From: an uncultured Rhodospirillaceae bacterium
GTDB lineage: Bacteria; Pseudomonadota; Alphaproteobacteria; RF32; CAG-239
Direction of reading: 5' to 3'
DNA length: 9,341 nucleotides
Assembly (NCBI GenBank): GCA_900320035.1
Contig: ONQU01000060.1
Coordinates: forward strand, 1 to 9,341
Positions 1 to 8,465 of this stretch are shown piece by piece. The translations under genes were made by a program, and so were the position numbers. A model generated the notes under the pieces. It was not told the DNA's origin. It did not search any database and worked only from the letters and a program-made list of their open reading frames with translations. Numbering within the stretch: position 1 is the stretch's first letter; the number at the start of each line of letters is the position of its first letter.

Positions 1-582
1 CAACATGTGCGTTATATATGGCATAAACTCCCGTGAAATATCACGCGGTACCGAGTTATCAGCCAAATACGCAACAAGTCGTTTTAATATTTGCTGCCGG
101 TGCTTTTTTTGCTCTTCGGTTATCGGCACAATAGCAGCAATAATAATCCCTGAAATCAGATAAAATATCGGTGCTGCAAAAGTATTTGTATCCGTAAAAT
201 AGCTTAGAGGTAAAAATAAACTGTCTAATAAAGAAAAAGAAAACTGATTTGGGAAAGTATATTGGTTTTTAACTTGAAAATTTAAACGAATTTTTCCATC
301 TTCTTCATAACCCCAAATTAAAATATCGGAATGCGTGCGCTCCAAAATATGCGTTCCGCGATCGATAAAATCAAAAAAATTTCGCCCTTGCAAATTTAAG
401 AAACTTTTAGAAAACGGCTCGTTAAAAAATGCCACATCAAGCCACTCATTTTGCTTTAATAAATCAGCAAAACGCTTACCGCAGTTAATACTGCAATTAT
501 CTTCAAATGCTACCACCGTAGCCTTAAATAAAGGTGTTGACGCTAACTTAGAAGAACGTGCTTTGAATATTCCCAAACTCAT
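1..582 (-). CDS. Unrecognised protein with an ILIWG motif, C-terminally truncated by the window edge (possible TPR-type protein)
   Basis: Reading the minus strand from the ATG at 582-580 gives 194 codons without a stop, still open at base 1, so the C-terminus lies outside the window. The protein begins MSLGIFKARS and has no signal peptide. A segment at about residues 21-45 (ATVVAFEDN, then CGKRFADLL) is followed by FLNLQGRNFFDFIDRG (61-76) and SDILIWGYEEDGKIRLNF (85-102). This layout recalls the nucleotide-binding-like N-termini of TolB/FlgO-type proteins, and of TPR proteins in Rhodospirillales that carry an 'ADLLIWGE...LRLRF' signature; this comparison is from memory and not verified. A hydrophobic stretch at 136-154 could be a membrane segment or a buried helix. 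A basic helical region (EEQKKHRQQILKRL) follows. The ATG directly abuts the TAA stop of the upstream membrane-protein gene (TAAATG), and only a weak purine-rich sequence precedes it, so coupled translation is likely. The frame is certain to be open and function is unknown. Confidence 0.8.
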   Translation of the reverse strand, partial: MSLGIFKARSSKLASTPLFKATVVAFEDNCSINCGKRFADLLKQNEWLDVAFFNEPFSKSFLNLQGRNFFDFIDRGTHILERTHSDILIWGYEEDGKIRLNFQVKNQYTFPNQFSFSLLDSLFLPLSYFTDTNTFAAPIFYLISGIIIAAIVPITEEQKKHRQQILKRLVAYLADNSVPRDISREFMPYITHML

Positions 583-1659
583 TTAATCATCTTTCTTTGA
601 CACATTTAACGCATCTTTTGCTTCTTTAATATTTTGTTTCACATCTTCTATAAAAGCCCGATTGATATCGCGCAGTTTTTTAGGCTCATTACCATCTGTT
701 CGTCCAAACGAATGGTTTAACCATAAAACCAACAGTAAAGTCACCAAAGGAAGTGAATAACTATTCATCGAAAAAAGTTGAAACCACCCTAAAAATAAAG
801 TAATGGCACAAATTTTAAAAACATTTATTGTCATGGCATGAAAATAATATTTAGTAGCCGCTATATAGTAATTGCTGTTTTCCATCAAATTACCGGCATG
901 TGTAACCACATATTTGTACCACAACGCCGCTATCAATTCTGCCCAAAAAACGGCGCTAAAGGTCAAGCAGGAAATAAAACTGAATTCACCTATTTGTAAG
1001 AGCATTAAACTATACACAAGGAAAGCTATAACAACACAAGCTCCCTCATCTAAATCTATTTTTATACCATAATAATTAATGCTCAGGTAAGCACCTAAAA
1101 TACCAATCAAAACCGCTGCACTCAAAGCGCTAAACAGCGGTGCCGCACCCAGTGCACTTAAAATCGATATTCCCAATAGAATCATCAATAAAGGAACAAT
1201 AAATGCCTGCACAGTACTGCTCATTATTTTATAAAATCGGCAAAAGATAAAACCCATAACAATAGCCCCTAGTTGAATGCTCCATGTCGGCCATAGTGGA
1301 ATCGGCGAACCTTGACCAATTGGCTGAACAATGACCAAAGCAACCATTGCTCCCCCTAAAATTACATTAAATATTGCTTCTGAAGAGAAAATTGAGGCAA
1401 GATAAATAAGACCTGCCAGACCTATGGGCAAAATAACACGTGTTAATGTCAATGGTTCAACAAAATCATTATGACTTAAGGATAAATAGATGCCAACTGT
1501 CCCAATACTATAAAATAACAAAATATAAATCAGCGGTGACATAAAGTTTTTAATTTGCAACGTTTGCTCATATTGACGAACAAGTTGGCCGAGGCATAAA
1601 TACATTGCCGCAAACCCACATAAACACAACACAAAAAACGTAACCAACATTGAACTCAT
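583..1659 (-). CDS. Polytopic inner-membrane protein of unknown function
   Basis: This 358-residue protein is almost entirely hydrophobic. I count about eleven candidate membrane helices, near residues 4-24, 41-61, 74-92, 96-114, 124-142, 150-170, 174-197, 206-224, 227-247, 277-297 and 301-317. A charged soluble tail of about 40 residues (318-358) follows and is rich in Lys, Glu and Asp, probably helical and cytoplasmic. The only notable acidic stretch inside the membrane region is IDLDEGA (201-207), between two helices. I do not recognise the family. The helix count would fit a transporter or a lipid-linked transferase, but no catalytic motif supports either. The ATG at 1659 is preceded by a good ribosome binding site (AAGGGAG, 6 bases spacing). 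The gene sits 45 bases after rsmB and its TAA touches the ATG of the next gene, so the two downstream genes probably act together. Confidence 0.85.
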   Translation of the reverse strand: MSSMLVTFFVLCLCGFAAMYLCLGQLVRQYEQTLQIKNFMSPLIYILLFYSIGTVGIYLSLSHNDFVEPLTLTRVILPIGLAGLIYLASIFSSEAIFNVILGGAMVALVIVQPIGQGSPIPLWPTWSIQLGAIVMGFIFCRFYKIMSSTVQAFIVPLLMILLGISILSALGAAPLFSALSAAVLIGILGAYLSINYYGIKIDLDEGACVVIAFLVYSLMLLQIGEFSFISCLTFSAVFWAELIAALWYKYVVTHAGNLMENSNYYIAATKYYFHAMTINVFKICAITLFLGWFQLFSMNSYSLPLVTLLLVLWLNHSFGRTDGNEPKKLRDINRAFIEDVKQNIKEAKDALNVSKKDD

Positions 1660-1704
1660 GGCTATCTCCCTTCATTATTTGCTTAATAGAATAGCGTAAA
1701 ATCG

Positions 1705-2985
1705 TTAAATTATTCTTTGCATTTTTGCAATAAAGAAAGAATCCATGCCTCCATCTTGAAAACATACATACGGCAAAGTACGTATATATCCTTCCGGTGT
1801 TAAAATATTCTCTGCCCAACCGCCGTAATGGCTAATATCTTTTATATCAATTGGCACTAGGCGGAAATTTTTATTTTTAGCTAAAAATTTCTGTATTTGT
1901 TGTTCTCCTTCAGCCTGAGCAATTGAACAAACGCTATACAGTAAAATACCACCCACTTTCAGCGCCTGCTCGCAGGCTACCAAAAGTTGTTCTTGCGGTA
2001 TCGCCTGTTGAGCCACATCGTTTGCGGTTTTAATATGCAAAACTTCCGGATGGCGACGAAATGTACCGGTTGCCGAACATGGTGCATCAAGAAGTATCGC
2101 ATCAAATTGCCTTGATGTATGCTGTAAAAAATCAAGCGCATCAGCCACTTTAGTCTGCACACCTAAAAAGCCTAAGCGTTGCATATTTTGTGCCAATTTC
2201 TCCATACGTTCAGGCGATATATCAACCGCCGTCACTTCGGCGCCTGCTGCCGCCAGTTGGGCTGTTTTTCCGCCCGGAGCCGCACACAAATCTGCTACCT
2301 GTAACCCTTTGACATCACCCATAGCTAAAACCGGTAATGAGGCGGCCACATCTTGTATCCACCATGCTCCTTCATCATAACCCGGAAGTTGCTTAATTTT
2401 AGCCGCATCATTTAAACGTAAAGTTCCGTTTGGCAAAACTTTAGCCTTAAGTTTTGCCGCCCATGCCAAAACATCGTTTTTCACCGTTAAATCAAGTGGC
2501 GGAATTGCCCCGACACACTGAGTGATTTTTGCAATTTGCTCCGGCGCATATCCCGCTAAGATTTCAACAAATGATTTCGGCAACAAATTCATCTGCAATA
2601 ATTTTTGCCGCCAACTTACACGAGCATCGGCAATTTGCCGCAAAATTGCATTTGCCAAACCACCTAAAAACTTATCACTTACGCGTCGCACATTAGCTAC
2701 CGTTTCGTTAATAACAGCATGTGATGCCGTTTCCATCAACAGGAGCTCAGCTATTGCCAACAGCAATAAATATTGCGCTTGCCGATGCTTATGGGGAATT
2801 TTCTTTTTCAAAAAGCTATTCAAGATTTTTTCCAAACCGACCCAATAGCGCAATGTCGATAAAATCAACATATTGGCAAACGGCAAATCTGCCGCCACAA
2901 AATCATTCTTTAATTCGGCAAAGAATACTTTGTTTTCTAAAACGGTTTGCACCGCTTGTGCACATTTAGTTCTTAGATTTGGCAT
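1705..2985 (-). CDS. rsmB: 16S rRNA (cytosine-967-C5)-methyltransferase RsmB
   Basis: At 426 residues this matches the normal length of RsmB (Fmu/Sun), which methylates C967 of 16S rRNA using S-adenosylmethionine. Residues 1-125 form the helical NusB-like RNA-binding domain, including the typical [12 protein letters not shown] stretch (85-96) and [12 protein letters not shown] (105-116). The Rossmann methyltransferase domain follows. SAM motif I is [11 protein letters not shown] (231-241), with the ribose-binding aspartate in AVDIS (253-257). Motif IV is DAPCSATG (300-307) and holds the product-release cysteine C303. Motif VI is YSVCS (350-354) and holds the catalytic nucleophile C353. The C-terminal GGMDSFFIA is also typical. 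The ATG overlaps the end of the pump gene by 20 bases, and no convincing Shine-Dalgarno sequence precedes it, so it probably depends on ribosomes finishing the pump gene. Family assignment is firm because both cysteines and the NusB-like domain are present. Confidence 0.96.
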   Translation of the reverse strand: MPNLRTKCAQAVQTVLENKVFFAELKNDFVAADLPFANMLILSTLRYWVGLEKILNSFLKKKIPHKHRQAQYLLLLAIAELLLMETASHAVINETVANVRRVSDKFLGGLANAILRQIADARVSWRQKLLQMNLLPKSFVEILAGYAPEQIAKITQCVGAIPPLDLTVKNDVLAWAAKLKAKVLPNGTLRLNDAAKIKQLPGYDEGAWWIQDVAASLPVLAMGDVKGLQVADLCAAPGGKTAQLAAAGAEVTAVDISPERMEKLAQNMQRLGFLGVQTKVADALDFLQHTSRQFDAILLDAPCSATGTFRRHPEVLHIKTANDVAQQAIPQEQLLVACEQALKVGGILLYSVCSIAQAEGEQQIQKFLAKNKNFRLVPIDIKDISHYGGWAENILTPEGYIRTLPYVCFQDGGMDSFFIAKMQRII

Positions 2986-5900
2986 GTTTATTTTGCTTAT
3001 AATCGGTTATGGTTTGTACCAAAATATACATTAGCGGAATTAAGATTAAGCCGGCAAACGTACCGATGATCATGCCTGAAAATACCGGAACACCAACCGA
3101 TACACGGCTGCCTGCCGAAGCGCCGCTTGCCCATACCAACGGTGCCACACCTAAAATAAAGGTCATTGCCGTCATCAACACAGCGCGAAACCGCTCTTTG
3201 GTACCATATAACGCCGCATGCAAAATCGAGGCGCCGCCTTTATGGGCTTCACTGGCAAATTCCACAATCAAAATTGCATTTTTCGCCGCCAAGCCAACCA
3301 ACAGCACCAAGCCTAATTGAGCGTAAATACTGAGCGACATTTTGGTGACAAACAGGCCGATTAAAGCACCAAGCATGGCCGCTGTAACCGATAACATGAC
3401 TGAAAGCGGAATCATCCAACTTTCATATTGCGCCACCATAAACAAGTAGGCAAATAAAATGGCAAATGCAATAATATAAAAGATCTGACCTTGGTTATTT
3501 TTTTCTTGCAAACTGGCACCCGACCACGCATATGAATAACCGCGCGGCAACGTTTTAGCCGCTAAATCTTCCAGTGCTTTCATCGCATCACCGGTACTAA
3601 ATCCCGGATTAGCCATGGCATTAACCGTAGCACTCGGATATTGGTTATAGCGTTCAATACCACGCGGCAACAATACCGTTTTAACTCTGATTAAGCTTCC
3701 AAGCGGTACCATCACTCCTTTGCTACTCGGAACATAAATCTTATCCAAACTGCTCAAATCTTTACGATATTTCCAATCAGCTTGAATTTTAACCTTATTA
3801 ACTTGCGTACCGATGTTGATATCATTTATATAACTTGAACCAACATAAGTTTGCAGAGAAGAATAAATTGTTCCTACCGCCACACCGAGTGATTCAGCTT
3901 TTTCACGGTCAATCTCAATGTAAGCATGCGGTGTTTGTGCATTATAGGTTGAATATGCCAGCATAATCTGCGGCAACGCCATCGCGGCACGCGTGAAATT
4001 ATTGACCACGGTTTCCAACTCATTCATATCGGTAGATTCAACCGATTGAATTTTAAAATCCATAGCATTGGTCGATCCTAAACCAGGTATCGCCGGCAGC
4101 TCAAACAGTTGTACTTTAGCTTCAGAAAATGTACTGGTAATTGCCTGTAAACGTTGCAAAATTTTGGTTGAAAAATCCTTATCATCCTTGCGTTCTTCCC
4201 AGTTTTTGAGCGCCAACACACCGAAACCGACATTTTCACCCTGACCGGCCATAATACTGAAACCTTCCAGATTCATCACCGACTCAACGGCCGGCTCGGT
4301 TTTCGCCGCTTCCAAAATCTTCTGATTGACCGCTTTGGTTCGTACATTAGAAGCACCTTCCGGAAGCTGCACGTTAACCATAATCACCCCTTGGTCTTCA
4401 TTCGGCAAAAATGAAGTCGCAGTGATTTTTAGAAAAAACCCAATACTTAAGGCTAATACCCCCAAAATAAAGACAATAATGCTGATTTTGCGCCCCAAAT
4501 AGCCGACGACCACCAAATATTTGTTGGTCGTGCTACTGATGAGACGGTTAAACCAGCCTAAAAAGCCACTATGTTTCTCACTAAACGGACGTAAAAACGT
4601 AGCCGCCAAAGCCGGCGACAAAGTTAATGCATTCACCGACGAAAATAAAATAGCAAAACTGATGGTAATGGCAAATTGCTGATAAATTTTACCGGTAATA
4701 CCGCCCATAAAAGCAATCGGTACAAAAATAGCGAGCAACACTAATGTCGTTGCTACCACTGCGGATGAAACCTGTTCCATCGCTTTGGTTGCCGCCGCTT
4801 TCGGCGAAAGTTTTTCCTCCTGCATCAAATACAATGAGCGTTCCACCACCACAATAGCGTCATCAACCACCAAACCGATAGCCAACACCAAACCGAACAA
4901 CGTTAAAATGTTTAAGTTAAAGCCCAATGCTTTCATAACGGCAAAAGTGGCTAAAATCGAAACCGGAATGGCAATTGACGGCACCAATGTAGCCCGCCAG
5001 TCTTGTAAAAAAATATAACATACAAAAACCACCAAACCAAAAGTTAAAAACAATGTGAAGAACACTTCTTCAATAGAAGCAATAATAAAATCCGTGGTAT
5101 CCACGAAGATTTTAACCTCGAAATCTTTCGGATAAAACCGTTCGAGTTTTGCCAGTTCAGCCCGCACTGCTTTCATTGCATTAACTGCGTTGGCACCCGA
5201 TGATTTATTAATCATAATCGAAACCGACGGTCGACCGTCAACGGTTGAGCTTAATAAATAGTTTTCCGAACCGAGTTCAACCCGGGCAATATCTTTTAAG
5301 CGCACTAAGCCCCCTTCTTCCGCCGTGCGCACGATAATATTCTCAAAATCTTTCGGATCATTTAAACGCCCTTGTGTTTCGAGCGAATATACCAAAACCT
5401 GTTTACCATCACCCGGAGCTGAACCAATTGAACCCAGCGATGGCTGTACGTTTTGACTGCGGATAGCCGCCTTGATCGTATCCAACGGAATATTAAGCGC
5501 CGTTGCTTTATCGGCATCAATCCACACGCGCATACTGGTTGCCGCGCCCATCACATTCACTTCACCCACGCCATAAGCACGGCTGAGAGCAATTTTAATA
5601 TTGTTTTCAACGTAGTTGTTTAAAAAGTTACTGTCGTAAGTGCCATTCGGTGAAGTCACCTGCAAAAACGCCAAAATATCCGAAGAACGACGTTGTACCG
5701 TTACCCCCATATCCTGCACCTCGGTCGGCAAAGTTGCCACCACCTGCTGAATCCGGTTTTGCACCTTTACTTGGTCAATATCCGGATCGGTACCGGTTTC
5801 AAACACCACCGACAAATTATAAGCACCGGAATTGTAGGAATTTGACGACATATAAAGCATATTTTCAATGCCGTTAATCGCCTTTTCAAGCGGAATACCC

Positions 5901-6085
5901 ACATTATTAGCCACCGTTTCGGCACTGGCACCGGGGTAATTGGTGGATACACGAATTTCCGGCGGGGCAATTTCCGGATACATACCAATCGGCATGGTCA
6001 TTACCGAAACAATACCGGCCAAAGCCATCACAATGGCAATAACAACGGCAAAACGCGGTCTATCAATGAAAAACTTTGAAAACAT
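2966..6085 (-). CDS. RND multidrug efflux pump, inner-membrane permease (AcrB/MexB-like, HAE1 family)
   Basis: This 1039-residue protein is a full-length RND antiporter, the proton-driven trimeric pump that extrudes drugs or amphiphiles via a periplasmic adaptor and an outer-membrane channel. It opens with the classic [15 protein letters not shown] and [11 protein letters not shown]. The fold shows twelve membrane helices and two large periplasmic porter loops (about 30-340 and 560-870). The proton relay is intact: D408 and D409 in GLVVDDAIV (TM4), K935 in [13 protein letters not shown] (TM10), and R967 in RFRAVLMT. The conserved [13 protein letters not shown] (608-620) corresponds to the switch loop. 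By comparison with remembered E. coli AcrB, most phenylalanines of the deep binding pocket are replaced here, so substrate range may differ. The start lies 15 bases after the adaptor gene, with AAGGGA about 10 bases upstream of the ATG. The 3' end overlaps rsmB. Substrate cannot be deduced. Confidence 0.96.
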   Translation of the reverse strand: MFSKFFIDRPRFAVVIAIVMALAGIVSVMTMPIGMYPEIAPPEIRVSTNYPGASAETVANNVGIPLEKAINGIENMLYMSSNSYNSGAYNLSVVFETGTDPDIDQVKVQNRIQQVVATLPTEVQDMGVTVQRRSSDILAFLQVTSPNGTYDSNFLNNYVENNIKIALSRAYGVGEVNVMGAATSMRVWIDADKATALNIPLDTIKAAIRSQNVQPSLGSIGSAPGDGKQVLVYSLETQGRLNDPKDFENIIVRTAEEGGLVRLKDIARVELGSENYLLSSTVDGRPSVSIMINKSSGANAVNAMKAVRAELAKLERFYPKDFEVKIFVDTTDFIIASIEEVFFTLFLTFGLVVFVCYIFLQDWRATLVPSIAIPVSILATFAVMKALGFNLNILTLFGLVLAIGLVVDDAIVVVERSLYLMQEEKLSPKAAATKAMEQVSSAVVATTLVLLAIFVPIAFMGGITGKIYQQFAITISFAILFSSVNALTLSPALAATFLRPFSEKHSGFLGWFNRLISSTTNKYLVVVGYLGRKISIIVFILGVLALSIGFFLKITATSFLPNEDQGVIMVNVQLPEGASNVRTKAVNQKILEAAKTEPAVESVMNLEGFSIMAGQGENVGFGVLALKNWEERKDDKDFSTKILQRLQAITSTFSEAKVQLFELPAIPGLGSTNAMDFKIQSVESTDMNELETVVNNFTRAAMALPQIMLAYSTYNAQTPHAYIEIDREKAESLGVAVGTIYSSLQTYVGSSYINDINIGTQVNKVKIQADWKYRKDLSSLDKIYVPSSKGVMVPLGSLIRVKTVLLPRGIERYNQYPSATVNAMANPGFSTGDAMKALEDLAAKTLPRGYSYAWSGASLQEKNNQGQIFYIIAFAILFAYLFMVAQYESWMIPLSVMLSVTAAMLGALIGLFVTKMSLSIYAQLGLVLLVGLAAKNAILIVEFASEAHKGGASILHAALYGTKERFRAVLMTAMTFILGVAPLVWASGASAGSRVSVGVPVFSGMIIGTFAGLILIPLMYILVQTITDYKQNKHAKSKN

Positions 6086-6100
6086 CTTGCACTAATCCCT

Positions 6101-7276
6101 TTATTTATTCGTCAACATGCCAATTCTAATCGGAGAGCCGTTCTGAATTTTCACGTTACCTTGAATGATAACCTTTTCATCTTTATTCAAGCCTTTCAGT
6201 ACCACCTGTTCGGTTCCGTTAATGGCATCACCTAAAACTACGCGACGTTGTTCAGCCACGCCGTGCCAATCATTTTCCTTGCTGGTTTCCGGATTGATTT
6301 TAGCAATATAAACAAACGCTCCATCTTTATCGTAGTTAACCGCTGTTTGTGGCACGACAACTTCAAAATTCGGTTCATTATCACTAATTGCCGTTTGCAC
6401 ATAATTGCCCGGAATTAAACGTCCGTTTTCATTGGCCACATCGGCATAAACCGTAATTGTTGCCGTATTGGTGTTAACTGCATTATCAAGAAATTTATTA
6501 ACCACTTTTTCGGTAATACTTTCGCCGGTTGCCAGCGTAATACGCATTTGCAAATCTTTATCCGCATAGTCTTTTTGTTGCAAAGATGCCACTTCTTTAT
6601 CAGTCAGCGAAAAACTGATGCGCACCGGATCAACCTGCACAATTTTGGCGAGTACTACACTTGAGGCCACCACATAATTGCCTTTTGTAACAAGTGCTTT
6701 ACCGATTTTACCGCTAATTGGTGCCGTCACTTTGGTTTCGGTCAAATCCTTTTGTGCCACATCTAAGTTAGCTTTAGCTTCCTCAACCGCGGCTTGGGCT
6801 TGTAAATATGCACTCTCTGAGGTATCAAAAGTTGCTTTGGATGCAAACTTTTCTTGGCTCAATTTAACTTGACGATTGTAGTCACGCTCGGCCTTTACCA
6901 AATTTGCCTGAGCACTATCCAGCTTAGCTTTAGCAAGCTCATAAGCCGCCTGATACTTGACCGGATCAATTTCAAACAATACCTGCCCTTCGGTGACCAA
7001 ACTGCCTTCTTCAAACAACACTTTTTCCACCGTGCCGGTCACTTGCGGTAAAACGCTAACCTCATTAATGGCTTCGATATAAGAAATTTTATCATTAAAT
7101 GAGGATACATCCTTTTCATTGGCATCTTGTGCCAAAACATATACCTCACCACCATAGCCCATCATATTAGGTGCCGGTGACAAACGTCCTTTCAAATACC
7201 AACCGATAGAGACACATAATAGAAATAACGCAATTTTTTTCGAAAGTTCTATCAAATTAGGATATTTAATTTTCAT
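6101..7276 (-). CDS. RND efflux periplasmic adaptor subunit (AcrA/MexA-like membrane fusion protein)
   Basis: This 391-residue protein links the RND pump to an outer-membrane channel. Residues 14-28 form one hydrophobic N-terminal anchor. The Cys at 21 lies in FLLCVS, which is not a lipobox (no small residue at -1), so it is probably membrane-anchored rather than a lipoprotein. The lipoyl half-motifs flank a helical hairpin: VLPQVTGTVEKVLFEEGSLV (75-94) and TKVTAPISGKIGKALVTKGN (181-200). The hairpin runs about 106-180 and carries R135-xxx-L139-xxxxxx-S146, matching the RxxxLxxxxxxS TolC-docking motif known in AcrA. The beta-barrel (about 207-300, VDPVRISFSLTDKEV) and a membrane-proximal domain follow. 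Its ATG overlaps the repressor stop by one base (TAATG). The pump gene follows 15 bases downstream, so pump and adaptor form one unit. A TolC-type channel must be encoded elsewhere. Confidence 0.95.
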   Translation of the reverse strand: MKIKYPNLIELSKKIALFLLCVSIGWYLKGRLSPAPNMMGYGGEVYVLAQDANEKDVSSFNDKISYIEAINEVSVLPQVTGTVEKVLFEEGSLVTEGQVLFEIDPVKYQAAYELAKAKLDSAQANLVKAERDYNRQVKLSQEKFASKATFDTSESAYLQAQAAVEEAKANLDVAQKDLTETKVTAPISGKIGKALVTKGNYVVASSVVLAKIVQVDPVRISFSLTDKEVASLQQKDYADKDLQMRITLATGESITEKVVNKFLDNAVNTNTATITVYADVANENGRLIPGNYVQTAISDNEPNFEVVVPQTAVNYDKDGAFVYIAKINPETSKENDWHGVAEQRRVVLGDAINGTEQVVLKGLNKDEKVIIQGNVKIQNGSPIRIGMLTNK

Positions 7277-7902
7277 TATTTTTCACTTTCTGTTTTAATA
7301 CTGTTAAAAATTAAATTAAAGCCGTTGCTGACAACTTCGTCAAAATCATAATCCAAACGTTTGGCAAAGTAGCCCTCTAAAATGCCGCCATAAAGCATAA
7401 TCAAAACCTCGGTTATCATGTCAACATCAACATCGGCACGAATCTTCTTATTTTTCTGAAGTTCCGAAAGCATATTATAAATTAAGTTGCGCCCAACATT
7501 TTTTGTTTCTTCTATCGCCGGCCGAATTTTACTGATAATGCTTTCACTCCACTCCATTTGGCAGGTAATAAAAAACAAAAACTTAGCAAATTTTTCATCT
7601 TCACGAATTTTTTTATTGATGAGTAATTCCATATCAATAATATCTTGAAATTCAACATCGTGCAAATCATCTAAAAACTTTTCAATCAGCACCATGTGCT
7701 TGGCCGCAAAATCATTAATCAGCGCCGCCACAATATCCGGCTTATTACGGAAGTTCCAATAGATGGCTCCTTTAGTTAAATTGATCCGTTTGGCAATTTC
7801 ATCAAATGTGGTTTTAGAATAGCCCTTTTCACAGAAAATATCCATCGCCGAGGCTAAGATATCTTGTCTGGTTTGTTCGGCATCTGCTTTCGTCCGGCGC
7901 AT
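7276..7902 (-). CDS. TetR/AcrR-family transcriptional repressor of the efflux operon
   Basis: This 208-residue protein has the TetR N-terminal DNA-binding domain: TRQDILASAMDIFCEKGYSKTTF (11-33), then the helix-turn-helix FDEIAKRINLTKGAIYWNF (33-51). The 'GAIYWNFRNK' ending is close to the AcrR/TtgR recognition helix. The C-terminal part (about 55-205) is all-helical, as expected for the ligand-binding and dimer domain, and its length matches AcrR-type efflux regulators. I chose the ATG at 7902 because GGGGA lies 6 bases ahead; an in-frame TTG at 7905 would add one residue but has poor spacing. The gene is the first of the pump operon, not divergent from it as in E. coli acrR-acrAB, so it likely represses its own transcript. 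Two palindromes upstream are probable operators. The ligand is unknown. Confidence 0.93.
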   Translation of the reverse strand: MRRTKADAEQTRQDILASAMDIFCEKGYSKTTFDEIAKRINLTKGAIYWNFRNKPDIVAALINDFAAKHMVLIEKFLDDLHDVEFQDIIDMELLINKKIREDEKFAKFLFFITCQMEWSESIISKIRPAIEETKNVGRNLIYNMLSELQKNKKIRADVDVDMITEVLIMLYGGILEGYFAKRLDYDFDEVVSNGFNLIFNSIKTESEK

Positions 7903-7927
7903 CAATCGTCCCCTTTATAAATTATTT

Positions 7928-7945
7928 ATACCAACCAGTATGTAT
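7928..7945. promoter_or_regulatory. Putative TetR operator O1 over the pump-operon promoter
   Basis: ATACCAACC followed by AGTATGTAT forms an 18-bp imperfect dyad, with 6 of 9 positions symmetric. It contains the GTATGTA half-site that resembles the known AcrR operator half-site. It overlaps the proposed -10 element and start point of the repressor-pump promoter, so binding here would block transcription. Assignment to the adjacent TetR protein is inference. Confidence 0.6.
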
Positions 7946-7970
7946 ATAACCCTTATGATAAATTTTGCAA
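7941..7970 (-). promoter_or_regulatory. Putative sigma70 promoter for the repressor-pump-rsmB operon
   Basis: On the minus strand TTGCAA (7970-7965) lies 18 bases before TATACA (7946-7941). The overlapping TATATA (7948-7943) gives a 16-base alternative. Transcription would begin near 7934, about 30 bases ahead of the repressor ATG, inside operator O1. The hexamers are good but unproven. Confidence 0.5.
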
Positions 7971-7979
7971 TATTTTTTT

Positions 7980-7997
7980 ATACGTTCTGGTATGTAT
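7980..7997. promoter_or_regulatory. Putative TetR operator O2 on the small-membrane-gene side
   Basis: ATACGTTCT followed by GGTATGTAT is an 18-bp imperfect dyad with the same ATAC outer arms and the same right arm GTATGTAT as O1. Its centre is exactly 52 bp from that of O1, about five helical turns, so two bound dimers would lie on the same DNA face. It sits 83 bases upstream of the divergent gene at 8080, near where that gene's promoter should be. Confidence 0.55.
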
Positions 7998-8079
7998 ATT
8001 TAATTTTGTTCTGCTGATAAAGTAAAAAAATGTTGTTTTTTTAATTAAATCACGGCATAATCCGATAAGGAGAAAAAAT

Positions 8080-8460
8080 ATGATTGCACGGGTTATTTTA
8101 GGTATTATTTTAGGTTTTCTGATTTTAGCCTATTATCCGCTCATTTTACGCCGCGGTTGGCCGTTTATTTTGACGGCGCTACTTGCTTTAGTTGCGGTTT
8201 ATTTTTTACGTGCGGCGCCAATGCTCGCCGAACCGTTGGGTTATGGTCTGTTGGCGGCGCTGATTTTCTATGCCGTATTCTTGCTCGTGCGCCATAAAGG
8301 TAATGTAAAATCACTGACCGCTAAGGCCAAACAAGCAAAACTACCAACCATTAACATTCCTAAGCATCCCAAACTGGGAACACTCATCACGTTAGTGGCA
8401 TACACCTTCGCTCTGACTTTGGTCAGCTATCTGGTTATTTTGCTGATTTTCGTAAAATAG
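8080..8460 (+). CDS. Small four-helix membrane protein of unknown function, divergent from the efflux operon
   Basis: This 126-residue protein has four clear hydrophobic helices near residues 3-22, 28-44, 52-70 and 101-125. A basic, lysine-rich loop (71-99, KSLTAKAKQAKLPTINIPK) separates helices 3 and 4. By the positive-inside rule this loop should be cytoplasmic, which would place both ends of the protein so as to give an even number of crossings. The ATG at 8080 has a strong AAGGAG seven bases upstream. I do not recognise a family. Because it is transcribed away from the TetR repressor across a short region carrying two related operators, it may be co-regulated with the pump and could be an accessory envelope protein; this is inference from position only. 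Its TAG stop lies 5 bases from the stop of the converging gene, with no terminator between them. Confidence 0.85.
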   Translation: MIARVILGIILGFLILAYYPLILRRGWPFILTALLALVAVYFLRAAPMLAEPLGYGLLAALIFYAVFLLVRHKGNVKSLTAKAKQAKLPTINIPKHPKLGTLITLVAYTFALTLVSYLVILLIFVK

Positions 8461-8465
8461 GGCTT

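Noticed and set aside
335..586. Plus-strand open frame of 83 codons
   Set aside because: It is antisense to the minus-strand frame that is open from 582 to base 1. It has no recognisable domain, while the minus frame abuts the upstream gene exactly and has a coherent protein-like composition.
1660..1704. GCTAT/ATAGC inverted repeat around the ribosome binding site of the membrane-protein gene
   Set aside because: Only five pairs enclose a loop of about 24 bases. This is too weak to claim a regulatory hairpin, and there is no T run for a terminator.
1568..1819. Minus-strand 83-codon frame spanning the end of rsmB and the start of the membrane protein
   Set aside because: It overlaps two well-supported genes in another frame and shows no domain; it is a frame shadow.
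2522..2969. Plus-strand open frames opposite rsmB
   Set aside because: The RsmB frame has both catalytic cysteines and a NusB-like domain. The opposite frames have no motif or ribosome binding site.
7903..7905. TTG start for the TetR gene, one codon upstream
   Set aside because: The spacing from GGGGA would be only three bases, against six for the ATG at 7902, so the ATG is preferred.
7965..8000. Plus-strand promoter for the small membrane protein (TTGCAA with TATGTA or TATATT)
   Set aside because: The spacers are 20 or 24 bases, outside the normal range, so I did not list it, although some promoter must lie near here.
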